Below, one piece after another: positions 22,477 to 32,976 of a stretch of 64,000 bases of DNA (the first letter of the stretch is position 1; every line of letters begins with the position of its first letter). This DNA is from Skeletonema tropicum. Lineage: Eukaryota; Bacillariophyta; Thalassiosirophyceae; Thalassiosirales; Thalassiosiraceae. The translations under genes were made by a program, and so were the position numbers. Where the stretch lies: positions 1,860,001 through 1,924,000 of the forward strand of contig CM074133.1 of the NCBI GenBank assembly GCA_037178625.1, read 5' to 3'. The notes beneath the pieces were generated by a model. That model was not told where the DNA came from, searched no databases, and worked only from the letters and a program-made list of their open reading frames with translations.

Positions 22477-22867
22477 GATAGCATGCTAAAAGAGTCGTTT
22501 TATCCACCCCACCCCATCCTCTTCCGTTGGAATGCAGTCTTATCATGTTTCGATGACGAAAAAGTACGTATTTACATAGGTAGGTAACTACTTACTTGAT
22601 GATACAGATACCTCTCATTCCAAAGTAGAGCAGCCCGAGCTCCAGCTCCTCCTGGTTTAAGTTCACCTTTCTCTTTCTCAACTGGCACTAGTGCCTAGAG
22701 AGTTGCAACTAAAATAATCTATCTATCTACCAAAGTAGAGCAAGAGGAGAGAGAGAAAGAGATTGATCTAACCTTGATCTAACTATTATTGACATTTCTG
22801 AGAGGATACATTAATGAATTGCTGCCTAAACAATCTTAGCTATATCAATTCTATCTCATAGTACAAC
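22477..22867. other. Intergenic region without a recognisable feature
   Basis: It separates two minus-strand genes and holds the promoter of the coiled-coil gene. A purine-rich stretch (gagagagaaagag near 22750) is the only notable composition. Confidence 0.45.
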
Positions 22868-24625
22868 CTATGCGACGGGTTGTGGAACTTCGAACCTCGG
22901 GAAAACTGCCTTCGGCTTGCTTACTTCTCTACCAGGTAAGATTTTGCATTCTTCTTTCTCTAAATGCTCAAACTCTCTTTCATTTTCTGGGACTCCAAGT
23001 TGATCTAAAATGATATTGGAAGATGTTGGCATTAATGGTTGATACAAAATCGCAACATGTCGCATGACTTCCATTAACACATATAGCACTGTGTTCATAC
23101 GTTCGGTATCTGTCTTCTTCAAAACCCATGGCGCTTGTACATCGATATACTTATTCGCATCCCACACCATTGATACCATGTGCTGCACATACTCATGAAT
23201 TGATTGAGTAGAAATGGCCTTGCCAGTTCGTTCGCGTAGCGATGCCGCCGTGGCAAGAATTTCCTTATCTTCATCAGTGAATTCCCCCATCTCCACTGGC
23301 ACGGCTTTATTGCAGTTCTTGAACACAAGAGTCATTATCCTTTGATTGAGATTGCCCAACTCGTTTGAGAGATTAGCATTGATCTTGTAAATCATTTTCT
23401 CGTCGGAGAAATCTCCATCACTTCCGAAGGTCACCTCTGACATGAGGAAGAATCGTGTTGGGTCGACACCATAGGTTTCAATAAGGTCCACCGGATCAAT
23501 CACGTTGCCCAATGACTTTGAGATTTTCTCCCCATCCTTCGTCCACCATCCGTGGGCAAAGATACGCTTCGGTAATGGTAGACCTGCAGCCATTAGGAAT
23601 GCAGGCCAGTAAACTGCATGGAATCGAAGAATATCCTTCCCAACAATGTGAAGAGATGCTGGCCAATACTTATCAAATTTCGAACCCTCTTCCATATTTG
23701 GATATCCCAAAGCTGACATGTAATTCGTCAAGGCATCAATCCATACATACATTACATGATCATCGTCTCCAGGCACAGGCACACCCCAATCAAAGGTTGT
23801 TCGGCTAATACTCAAGTCTTTCAACCCTCCCTTGACAAACGAAACGACTTCATTCTTCCTCGAGGCTGGAGCAATTAGATCAGGATGAGATTCATAATAC
23901 TCAAGCAATTTGTCTTCATAATCACTCAATTTAAAGAAGTAAGAATCTTCCTTCTTTACCCACTCCACTTCTGCACCCGTCGGTGCCTTTCCATCCACCA
24001 ACTCACTCTCATTGTAGTAGCACTCATCTCTTACAGAATACCAGCCCTCATAACTTCCCAAGTAAATAGCACCCTTGTCCAACAAAGTCTTCCACAAGTG
24101 CTGCACTGCTTCCTTATGGTGACTTTCAGTAGTCCTGATAAACTCATCGTTGCTAACATTCAACAACGTTAATAAATCACGGAAGCTCTGGCTAACCTCG
24201 TCACAAAAGCTTTGAGGGTCCATGCCTGCATTCTTTGCGGTTGTTTCCACCTTTTGACCATGCTCATCAGTTCCACTCAAGAAGAAGACTTCGCGGCCAG
24301 AGTGTCTCATGTATCTCGCGATGACGTCACATGCGAGGGAGGTGTAGGCGTGTCCGATATGAGGTTTGTCGTTGACGTAGTAGATAGGTGTGGTAATTTC
24401 AAATGGAGATTTGCCATCGTCGAAGGGTGTGGATGGAACAGAATAAAGACGAGATTCTGATGACGACGGTAACGAAACAGCGGCAATTCTTCGTTGTGTC
24501 GCAGTTGCTGCCTGCACCACAGATGACGTCGGAGTAAGAAGTGGCGTCACTTTCCTGCTGTGCATAAAAGCTCTAGCGGCTGGGGCCGATGAGAGCAAGG
24601 CGAGAATCATACTGCTTACCCGCAT
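22868..24625 (-). CDS. Methionyl-tRNA synthetase, organellar (plastid-targeted)
   Basis: 585 residues, one exon. Class I signatures are complete: PHIGHA (the HIGH motif, residues ~88-93) and EKISKSLGN (the KMSKS loop, residues ~385). Also visible are FFLSGTDEHGQK, YVWIDALTNY and the anticodon-binding helix bundle, ending near VPQPVA with no C-terminal tRNA-binding domain, as is usual for bacterial-type organellar enzymes. The N-terminus is a signal peptide with Phe at the cleavage point (PAARAFMHSRK), the diatom plastid presequence; one such gene may also serve mitochondria. It charges initiator and elongator tRNA-Met. Confidence 0.95.
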   Translation of the reverse strand: MRVSSMILALLSSAPAARAFMHSRKVTPLLTPTSSVVQAATATQRRIAAVSLPSSSESRLYSVPSTPFDDGKSPFEITTPIYYVNDKPHIGHAYTSLACDVIARYMRHSGREVFFLSGTDEHGQKVETTAKNAGMDPQSFCDEVSQSFRDLLTLLNVSNDEFIRTTESHHKEAVQHLWKTLLDKGAIYLGSYEGWYSVRDECYYNESELVDGKAPTGAEVEWVKKEDSYFFKLSDYEDKLLEYYESHPDLIAPASRKNEVVSFVKGGLKDLSISRTTFDWGVPVPGDDDHVMYVWIDALTNYMSALGYPNMEEGSKFDKYWPASLHIVGKDILRFHAVYWPAFLMAAGLPLPKRIFAHGWWTKDGEKISKSLGNVIDPVDLIETYGVDPTRFFLMSEVTFGSDGDFSDEKMIYKINANLSNELGNLNQRIMTLVFKNCNKAVPVEMGEFTDEDKEILATAASLRERTGKAISTQSIHEYVQHMVSMVWDANKYIDVQAPWVLKKTDTERMNTVLYVLMEVMRHVAILYQPLMPTSSNIILDQLGVPENEREFEHLEKEECKILPGREVSKPKAVFPRFEVPQPVA

Positions 24626-24832
24626 AGTAGAGCTGTAACTAAGGAGGAATGTGTTGCTTACTTCTTGCGAGGATGGATTGTGTGATGTGGAGGGGATCTC
24701 GCATATCGCATCGAGAGTTGGAGATTTTCAAATTTCCGATGAGTCATGGATACTTAGCAGCTTTGGTTACCTGAAAATACCATACTTGTGATCTACGTAG
24801 CTAAATTCTTACCTACCTGCCGATCACATCCT

Positions 24833-24927
24833 TACTACAGAGTAATTAACAATTGTCGTTTTTCGAAAATTCAAAAATAATAAGCGAAAATAAGGCCAAA
24901 AAAATATTTTTCGCTTAACTCTAAACT
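24833..24927 (+). repeat. Left terminal inverted repeat (95 bp)
   Basis: Perfect reverse complement of 25290-25384. AT-rich, with an internal tttttcgaaaa. Confidence 0.95.
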
Positions 24928-25289
24928 TGCATCGTGTTATTGCATGCAACAGCACCATAGCAATACATGAGGGGGCCCCTAAGTTGCTCTACGCAACCCC
25001 CTTCGATTTTTTCGCCCCATACGCAGGGGGGATCTTCTTCTCGATCGACACGTTCGTTGGCATCCAGCTTCGCAGCCGATTTATTATTATTTGATGGCTT
25101 CGCCGCCTTTTCAGACGTGGTTTTCCTCTTATTGGAAGGCTTAGGCGCCCCCCCCCCCCGGCTTCTCTTTTACCATGGCAGCTGCCTATGATAGTGCCGA
25201 GGTGGTTGCTGTCGCTAGCGGTGCAGGGGGCGGCGTATAGTAGGCACCTACGGCCATAACGCCATTGAGTTGTATCGGATGATGAAGTG

Positions 25290-25384
25290 AGTTTAGAGTT
25301 AAGCGAAAAATATTTTTTTGGCCTTATTTTCGCTTATTATTTTTGAATTTTCGAAAAACGACAATTGTTAATTACTCTGTAGTA
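25290..25384 (-). repeat. Right terminal inverted repeat (95 bp)
   Basis: Perfect reverse complement of 24833-24927. Confidence 0.95.
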
Positions 25385-25915
25385 CAGAAAAAGAAGTTCT
25401 TCGAACTACCTCGAAAGAAAGAGCAAACAAAGAGTTCTGAGAGATGTCTTCTCAATCTATCACATGACCTTGCCACGAGCAGTCTTCAGTCAGTCAAGGA
25501 GAGTCTTGTCGGCTCGATCGGACTCCACGAATGAGCTATTGAGAGAAAACTCCGAGAGAAAGAACAATTTGTCTTGAAACACAAATTCGTACACATAAGC
25601 ATGCACTACATCCTTTTTCAACTCGGAAAGAAGATCAAGTAAGATGCTTAGATTGGCTCCTACACAGAAAGAATGTAACTTGCTACGCGATGGAATTCAA
25701 CTAGCATCCATTCGGCAATAGTCTTGTCCAAGATTCATAAGCAACAAATGAGAACACCTTCAATTACTTCTTTGAATGGATCAATGTTGACGTGTCAAGG
25801 AAGTCGATGATATCTTTGTTCTTTTTGCAATCTGACACTGAAGCCATGCACTCATAAATTCTCGACTTGTGCATCGAACAAGTAACATCATAGGAACTCT
25901 ACATACAGTGAAAAG

Positions 25916-26840
25916 ATGAAGCTCCTTCACATCCTTTTGATTAGTGTTATCGCTTTTGCGGCTCGTAAGTCTCTGCTCGTGTTATCATCTGAGCTTCACT
26001 TTCAGTTTAATTAGCTGAGTCGCGATATCAAACTTTTGTGCACCATTTTTCTTAATCTTACTCACTTATGTCTTCTCCATTCAACATTGATTCGTAGAAT
26101 CTTCTGCCTCCACCAGTTCCAGCAAGAGTGGCAAGAGCACTGACTCTCCTACATACTCGCCGACTACTTCCAAGAGTTCAAAGTCACGCAGAGAACTTAG
26201 CTCAAGCAAGAGCGGCAAGAGCACTGATTCTCCCACATACTCGCCGACTACTTCCAAGAGTTCTAAGTCACGCAGAGAACTTAGCTCAAGCAAGAGTGGC
26301 AAGAGTACTGATTCTCCTACATACTCGCCGACTACTTCCAAGAGTTCAAAGTCACGCAGAGAACTTAGCTCAAGCAAGAGCGGCAAGAGCACTGATTCTC
26401 CCACATACTCGCCGACTACTTCCAAGAGTTCAAAGTCACGCAGAGAACTTAGCTCAAGCAAGAGCGGCAAGAGCACTGATTCTCCCACATACTCGCCGAC
26501 TACTTCCAAGAGTTCTAAGTCACGCAGAGAACTTAGCTCAAGCAAGAGCGGCAAGAGCACTGATTCTCCTACATACTCGCCGACTACTTCCAAGAGTTCA
26601 AAGTCACGCAGAGAACTTAGCTCAAGCAAGAGCGGCAAGAGCACTGATTCTCCCACATACTCGCCGACTACTTCCAAGAGTTCAAAGTCACGCAGAGAAC
26701 TTAGCTCAAGCAAGAGTGGCAAGAGTACTGATTCTCCTACATACTCGCCAACTCCCTCCGGCAAGAGCAGCAAGAGCGAAGCCTCTACTGCTTCCAGCAA
26801 GAGTTCCAAGTCGACGCGCAGAGAACTTATCTTTAGCTAG
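25916..26840 (+). CDS. Silaffin-like silica biomineralisation protein (2 exons)
   Basis: Exon 1 (25916-25964) encodes a signal peptide, MKLLHILLISVIAFAA; the 133-bp intron (25965-26097) starts GTAAGT and ends TAG; exon 2 (26098-26840) runs in phase to a TAG. The product is 263 residues. Residues 23-218 are seven near-identical 28-residue repeats; each opens SSSKSGKS, has a DSPTYSP centre and closes SKSSKSRREL. A longer eighth variant (219-260) follows. The lysines are spaced as KxxK (KSGK, KSSK), and each unit ends in R-x-L (REL). In known silaffins, KxxK lysines become polyamine-modified, serines are phosphorylated, and the precursor is cut at RxL/RRxL. So this protein probably enters the secretory pathway and is cut into repeated cationic peptides in the silica deposition vesicle. 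Exon 2 has no in-frame start codon, which hides the gene from simple ORF finding. Confidence 0.88.
26115..26828 (+). repeat. In-frame 84-bp tandem repeat (7 full units plus one variant)
   Basis: Units start at 26115, 26199, 26283, 26367, 26451, 26535 and 26619. The variant eighth unit is 26703-26828. Units differ by a few silent changes (agc/agt, ccc/cct, tca/tct), so expansion was recent. Because 84 is divisible by three, the array is also open in another plus frame and on the minus strand; those long frames are shadows. Confidence 0.95.
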
Positions 26841-26979
26841 AGTAGCTAGAGCACTGATTCTCCTACTCGCCAACTCCTTTCAGCATGAGCTTAAGAGTGA
26901 AGCCTCTCCAGTTTCCGTCAAGAGTGACAAATCAACCACTATTGTTAGCGTCAACAAGTCGTCCAAATCTGCAGTGTAA
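26829..26979 (+). pseudogene. Decayed ninth repeat and former C-terminus of the silaffin-like gene
   Basis: Aligned to the eighth unit, the two Lys codons of the KSGK motif are both TAG here (26838-26840 and 26847-26849). A 4-base deletion (cata within cctacatactcg) and a 1-base deletion follow. After the net loss of five bases the old frame reappears in another phase, reading KSEASPVSVKSDKSTTIVSV and ending KSSKSAV before a TAA at about 26977. This is still silaffin-like in composition, so the ancestral protein was probably about 45 residues longer. Confidence 0.7.
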
Positions 26980-27400
26980 GCTGCGGTGTTTTCGGGCGCC
27001 TCTATGTAATAATATATGTGTAAGACGCGGTTTGTTAGAGTTGTAAGATTGATAGCGTTTAAAGTAGAGCCACGATAAACGTAGACGTGTAGAAGTATCT
27101 GGCGAAACAGTCAATCATTTCTTTGCATTTAGCCCATTCTTCCCATCCAGTTCTACCTCACACTTTTTAGAGTAGCAACCCCCTAAATAGACGCATTCAC
27201 AGGACTGGAAGAGCGTGTGAATGCAACGATTCATGAAACTCATTCACTTCATACAGCTTCTCTGCTACCAGGGTGAACACTTCATTTGAAAAATTCCCAC
27301 GGCCACGACTGACCCGAGAAAACAGAGACGCCCGCTGAGAAAGCAAGCATGCAAATTGTGTCTTGTGTCTCTAATCTAAATAATGAGAGGAGCTAAGTCG
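26980..27400. other. 3' flank of the silaffin-like gene, no feature seen
   Basis: No open frame of note on either strand; presumably 3' UTR and spacer. Confidence 0.4.
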
Positions 27401-27644
27401 TTCGTTCTGTCGTTCTGTCGGTCGGTCGGTCGGTCGTTCTGTCGTTCTGTCCGGGCCCTTTGGCGTGTCCTTTGGCCTTCACGGGCATTTTCGATCGACT
27501 CTTTCTTTGATTGGCTTGATTTGACCCCTTGCCCCCCCCGTTTTTAGAGTTTTCGATTGACTCTTTCTTTGATTGCCTTAGATTTGAATGTTCAGGGGGG
27601 GACACCCCCCCTTTCCCCCCCCGTGTTTAGAATTTTCGATTGAC
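27401..27644. repeat. Microsatellite and poly-C tandem repeat at a contig end
   Basis: 27403-27450 is a (ggtc)n / gttct simple repeat. From about 27488 a unit beginning ttttcgat(c/t)gactcttt and containing gattg plus a run of 8 C recurs at about 27550, and a third copy starts just before the gap (ttttcgattgac at 27633-27644). Runs such as ggggggg-gacacccccc could fold into a hairpin. The array very likely caused the assembly break. Confidence 0.85.
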
Positions 27645-28144
27645 NNNNNNNNNNNNNNNNNNNNNNNNNNNNNNNNNNNNNNNNNNNNNNNNNNNNNNNN
27701 NNNNNNNNNNNNNNNNNNNNNNNNNNNNNNNNNNNNNNNNNNNNNNNNNNNNNNNNNNNNNNNNNNNNNNNNNNNNNNNNNNNNNNNNNNNNNNNNNNNN
27801 NNNNNNNNNNNNNNNNNNNNNNNNNNNNNNNNNNNNNNNNNNNNNNNNNNNNNNNNNNNNNNNNNNNNNNNNNNNNNNNNNNNNNNNNNNNNNNNNNNNN
27901 NNNNNNNNNNNNNNNNNNNNNNNNNNNNNNNNNNNNNNNNNNNNNNNNNNNNNNNNNNNNNNNNNNNNNNNNNNNNNNNNNNNNNNNNNNNNNNNNNNNN
28001 NNNNNNNNNNNNNNNNNNNNNNNNNNNNNNNNNNNNNNNNNNNNNNNNNNNNNNNNNNNNNNNNNNNNNNNNNNNNNNNNNNNNNNNNNNNNNNNNNNNN
28101 NNNNNNNNNNNNNNNNNNNNNNNNNNNNNNNNNNNNNNNNNNNN
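27645..28144. other. Assembly gap of exactly 500 N
   Basis: 500 undetermined bases. The round length suggests a scaffolding placeholder rather than a measured distance. It removes the 3' end of the gene at 28145-31316. Confidence 0.99.
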
Positions 28145-31100
28145 AATCCGTCCTCATCACAAACCATCAACTGAGGCAAAGTAACAAGTGCAAACAATAT
28201 CATGGAATCTGAATTGGTAACTTGATCTACACCAGGTGATGTAGCTTTTCCAGCTGCAATTGCTATAGAATGCAGGAGATTTTGCATCAGTGGTACGGTC
28301 ATGGCGGTTGTTGTACTCTTTGCAACAGACCACATACTCTGCAATATCTCCTCCTTCTCGTCATCAAGTTTTGTTTCTTCAAGGCAGAGATCTAGATCAC
28401 TTTTGAGTTTGCTAAGATTCTTAAGGATTTGATCATTCGCGTCAAAGGAGGGCGTGTCAAAAAGTTGATGCATCCTATTTGTCCATGCATAAAGACTTCC
28501 CCCATCGACTGACTCGGTGTCTTGCTGGTTGCCAATCCAAAAAGCAGCAGCTTTGTCAATTAGGATTAACAAGGTCAGGATAGTCTTCTGCGGTCAATGT
28601 GGAACAAAATTCTACGCCCTCGTAAATTGACTGAACTGTAGCCATCCACATAATCGCAACACGCATCGTTTCCCCCGTTAATTGGGGATTGTATCCAGAT
28701 GGTTTATTGTATTCGTCTTCCACGATACTGTTACCGAAAAACTCAACAGGCTTGTTATCGAACTCCTTGTCTCCTCCATCGGCGGTCCCACCATTTACAC
28801 TTTTCCATAGTGAGAACATATACAGTGAATAGACAGGATTGGTCTTTCGGCTGTATGAACTGAAGTATTGATTGGTCGAAACATGCTTTAGAGAAACGGC
28901 TTCGTCCTTGTCGTATATCACGTAACTGGTAGTCTTTGTCACTTTCCTTTTGGATTTTTTCGATGTCGACTGTGAGCTGAATAATGCTTTGGACGTTTGT
29001 TGAAGGAGTGTAAGATAAGAGTGATTGACTGGTCGCTCCAACGTCTACAGCACTGTCGGCATTAGAAATTCCTGTTTGAGGTGTTAGGCTATCAGCATCA
29101 CAAATGGCAGTGTCCAGTAATGTACAAGAGATATTTGCTTCGCTGACAACCGTTTTCAATGCAGAGAGCACCTGATCTACCATTGCTTGTGACAAGGTGT
29201 TTACACCGAGACCCACGTTGGTACGAATTGTTTCCTCGGCGTCATTGTCTTTGATGAGAGGGATGAGCGCCCATGCTATCCCGTAGAGATCAGCTTTGGT
29301 GTCATCGTTAGATGGATTCTGGGCGACCTGCTGCGCAAAATAAGCTGTTGCATCAACTATCTCAGTGAGAATCAAGGTTTCAATCTTGGATACTTCATCT
29401 TTTGCCTCGCTACACAGACCCGCCTCAATTGAATCTCGTCCTATTTTCAATGAGAGCATGATGAGTTTGTTAACCTTGGAATCCTCTCCGTGATCAGAAT
29501 CGGCAATTTCGCAGGAAGCAGTCCTTGAGCACAAAAAGCGACCTATGCTAAGAAAGAGAAGTCCTCTGGCGTCTTTCGTTCCATCTGCCCAGCCTGTTAG
29601 AGAAGCGGTTGCTCTATCCCATGCTTTGACATCACAATTATCAATCGCCTCGTACATGGAATCAAGTGCATAAATGTGTAGTAATATGGTAACCATCGAT
29701 GCCTCGGCAATAATCCTTCGTAGGCGGGAATTTTCTACGGCGAAAGCTCCCTTGCCCATAATCGCATCGTCAACAATGTTGTCGCTTGGATGTGTCAATT
29801 GAGAAAAGTGATTTGAAAAGGCTGTTGCTACGGTATTGCTCGGATGGCTTTGACCTGTCGCATACTTTTGTAACGGATAATACCCTCCCTGTGCACTAAT
29901 TCGAGAGAAACGGCCATAACGATAGATGCCATCTGCTGCTTGATTTGCATCCATCTCTACCAGGGTACCAATCGTTCGAACATCTAAATCAACAGGTGCA
30001 ACCTCACGAAGTTCTTGACTAGCTACGCCATATCCATGTATATCCAATTCGGGATCTACGCAGGCACCACCAGGTAGAGTAAAGACTGCCTCCCCGACCA
30101 TGTTACAGTCAATGCCAAGACACGTATAGCGACTCTCAAGTTTCTTCCTCGCCGAAGTGAAACTATCCGGTGTATTAGTGTTTCTCACTTTGACAACATA
30201 ATCATCGTACAATTCGGTGAAAGCCCTATCGTCACAAACGATGATTGGAGGCAACGTCATCAACCCATACAGCTAGAAATAGGGAAGAAAGGAAATCCCA
30301 ATGAGTTACATGTGCCGATTGAAGAAAAAAGATATGAAATGCGCAAGGTTGCTACATACTACTCACCACTACAAAGTCGCGATTGTTAGCATCTCCCAAA
30401 TTAGTTGAATGCCATAGCAAACTTTGAACCAACTGGAACAGTCATCAACCTAGTGATATTATCCACCACAGCCCTCATATCGGCCACGAACTTGCCCTCG
30501 TCCTCAGGTTCACTAAAGCAATTTTGCATAGTCATTTGAAGACTATTCAATCCCTCCACAATTTGCGCATTCACATCCTGCCCAGTGAATTTGGAACCTA
30601 CATCCTTCGCCCAAGCATACTAAACTCCCTCCCCCCACATCCGATTCTCCCTCTTGAGTTCCAATCCAAAACGCCGCAGCCATATCAATCGGGTTCACAA
30701 AGTTAGGTTCCTCATAGTCCATGGGCCTCTCCACACACATTTGCACACCATTGTACAAAGCTTGGACCGTCGCCATCCACAAATTGGTCACGCGTATGGT
30801 CTGCGCGGTAACCTCGGCATTATACCCCGATTCCTTCTCAAACTCTGCCTGAATAATCGTATGTCCATAAAAATCCACTGGTTGGGATAAAAATTTCATG
30901 GACTCCCTGGGCATAGTGTTTCCCGCCTTGCCATTTCCAGTGGACACCCCTCCACAGTCCAAACATGTAGATGGCATAGAGAGGGTTGACACTCTGATTA
31001 AGGAAGTGGGTGGGGCTGTCGTAGGAAAAGTCATCTCCTCCGTTGTCGGCATTGTTGGATATTTTTTCCAAGGACAACCCATGTGATTCGGTTTGGTAAA

Positions 31101-31316
31101 AAATCTGTGCCGTGGCCAAGGCACCGGTAATTTTGTTCGATTGCTTCGATTAGTTCGGTTAGTTGGATGATGTGATCAATGTTGGTGGTTGGTTGGTATT
31201 TTCCTCCTAGGAAGGGAATCACTTGCGTCTCCGGCTGCTTTGTGAGGGAGGTGGAAGCAGGAGAGCAGAGTCCATAATAAGAAAGGGACCATTCGCCCGT
31301 GTCGGCGAAGCATCAT
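28145..31316 (-). CDS. Secreted repeat protein, FEA1/phytotransferrin-like (partial; seven +1 shifts)
   Basis: Exon 1 is 30367-31316, exon 2 runs from 30272 into the gap; the intron has GTGAGT and TAG borders. The start MMLRRHGRMVPFLLWTLLS is a signal peptide. The product is built of repeated helical modules. One type contains AAAFWIG, GGGSLYAW, MTVPLVQSLLWHS and LMTLPPIIVCDD; it recurs as DKAAAFWIG, GGSLYAW, MTVPLMQNLLHS and LVTLPQLMVCDED next to the gap. Between them lies a second type (AWDRATASLTGWADG, SKVNKLIMLSLKIGRDSIEA). The layout recalls FEA1/ISIP2A proteins, which take up iron at algal surfaces, but I am not certain. One extra base breaks the frame near 31232, 31135, 30948, 30620, 30433, 28930 and 28561; removing them restores both copies. 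Confidence 0.55.
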
Positions 31317-31875
31317 TTTTTTGTTGTGTTTGTTTTCGTTTTGTGTTTGTGCTGTCAAACAGCTGGTGAAAGAAGAAGTGATTTTTATATGGTGCTCAAC
31401 AAGTTGAGTCTACTGTAGAGATCGAGCTGCAGAGGTAGCGCTGTGTTATTAGTTATGTACTCCAATGCCAATGATGGACCAGCCCCTCCCGTGGTGGTTC
31501 CGACTGCGACGCTGATTGGTTCTGCCCTCTGCGTATGAAGACTCTAATTGATGGTTCAATAATGATGTCTAGAGAGGTAGCGATAATACAGCATTTACCT
31601 AATTTCCTAGAGGTGATGTGAGACCAGAGACCAGCCCCTACCCAAGCTGCCAATACTACGATACTTACGCCAATCAACCGAAGAAGTTTTGAGTTTTGAT
31701 TTTTGTCATTTTGATCTTGCCAAAAAGGAAAAAGGGAGACAACCAAAACCGGACAGATCTCTAGCAAGATGGCACGAAGGAATTAAGTAACAAAAATGGA
31801 GCGATCCATCATCAAAGATTTCATACAGGAAAGGATTCATTGAGCACTGAGCAAGAAGAAGGTCATCTATCTATT

Positions 31876-32809
31876 ATGCCTGTGTACGAAGGCATTTTTG
31901 GAGGAGTTCTTTATGTGCTGCTTGCAATCTCAATCATGGTGTGCCCCTGCTGCTTTACCATCCCATCAATCATCATCAAGCTCCTAGCGACAGCCTCAGC
32001 ACTGACTTATGGACAACACTTCCTAACAAAGAACTCCAACAAGTGGGTTCGTCGTATCTCCTTTGGTATCACCCTACTCATCTCGATTATACTCGTGGGT
32101 ATTGGACTTTTCCTCCTCATCCTTGCCAATAATGATGATTTGCGTAGCAAAGGATTTGCCAACTTTTGTGCCATGCAAAATCTCAAGGATGGATGGTCCA
32201 ATGAACGAAGTTCGATGTGCTATACTCAATGGAGCAGATATCTCGGGCAAAGTCCTGGAATTTGGTCCAGGTCCCGGTACCAACTTTAAATGTTTTGTCA
32301 ACTCAACAACAACAACAACAGCTTCTATTGACGAATATGTGGGTGTTGAACCCAATCCATACTTTAAAGAAGAGATGATGCGCGAAAAAGAAAAGCGAGG
32401 ATTGACCTTTCCACTTGACTTTGCACCACTCCGAGGTGAGGATTATGTCGATGTCACATCGGAAAGCTTTGATGTAGTTATCTTGACACATGTCTTGTGT
32501 AGTGTGGACTCTGTGGAGAGTGTTCTTGCCAATGCGGAGAGAGCATTGAAGCCGGGTGGGAAAATGATAATTATGGAGCATGTGGCAGCTCCAGATGGCA
32601 CGAAGATGAAGATGTTTCAGGATGTGGTGGCGGGTCCAATCTTCAATATTATCGGGAATGGCTGCAAGGTATTGGATATGAAGAACATCATTGAGAGCTA
32701 TATGGGGAACCGCTTTGATGTTCAACTTGACGAGTTTGAGGCACCATTGCCAGCCTTTCCGCTGTTATTTGCTCGACCTCATGTCAAGGGCGTTGCTACC
32801 AAGAAATAA
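31876..32809 (+). CDS. Membrane-anchored METTL7-like SAM-dependent methyltransferase
   Basis: From the ATG at 31876 there are two or three hydrophobic segments (GGVLYVLLAISIMV, then SFGITLLISIILVGIGLFLL). After one extra base between about 32131 and 32168 the frame continues as a methyltransferase: motif I VLEFGPGPGTNFK, then YVGVEPNPYF, SFDVVILTHVLCSVDSVE, ALKPGGKMIIMEHVAAPDG, and a final LFARPHVKG. The order and the MEHVA string match the METTL7/AAM-B family, which are membrane-bound thiol methyltransferases of ER and lipid droplets in animals. With one base removed the gene is 311 codons including the stop. The substrate here is unknown. Confidence 0.75.
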
Positions 32810-32976
32810 ATGAATGCTCATCAGAAACAATATTTAGAATGTACACATGCATAGGCAATGAGTCTGACCAGAATTTCAGTGCTCTAACTTTTATAGAAAC
32901 TAAACAATAGCTAGATATAGTTCTAGTGTATTATTGCATGGTGTATTCATCATATCAATCCATAATCTGCCAAAGT

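Larger units (their letters stand above)
24833..25384. mobile_element. Non-autonomous TIR transposon (MITE/foldback), 552 bp
   Basis: The ends 24833-24927 and 25290-25384 are 95-bp inverted repeats that I find identical base for base. The outer TA at each end fits a TA target duplication, leaving termini ctacagag...ctctgtag, as in Tc1/mariner-like elements. The 362-bp interior carries a minus-strand coding-like piece: ATG at 25176, MVKEKPG, a 12-base G tract (25148-25159 on this strand), then, one frame away, KPSNKRKTTSEKAAKP and on to a stop inside the left TIR (24921-24923). No transposase domain is present, so it would need enzyme from elsewhere. Identical TIRs suggest recent activity. Confidence 0.88.

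Noticed and set aside
26081..26979. Long frames over the silaffin repeat: 283 codons on plus (26128) and 242 codons on minus
   Set aside because: The 84-bp unit keeps several frames open. Only the frame joined to the signal-peptide exon gives a secreted Ser/Lys protein with known motifs.
27588..28212. Frames running through the gap
   Set aside because: They consist of undetermined bases.
31453..31767. 104-codon minus-strand frame with one hydrophobic helix
   Set aside because: It has no ATG (it begins at TTG with a stop codon just upstream) and no family match. A spliced small membrane protein is possible but unsupported.
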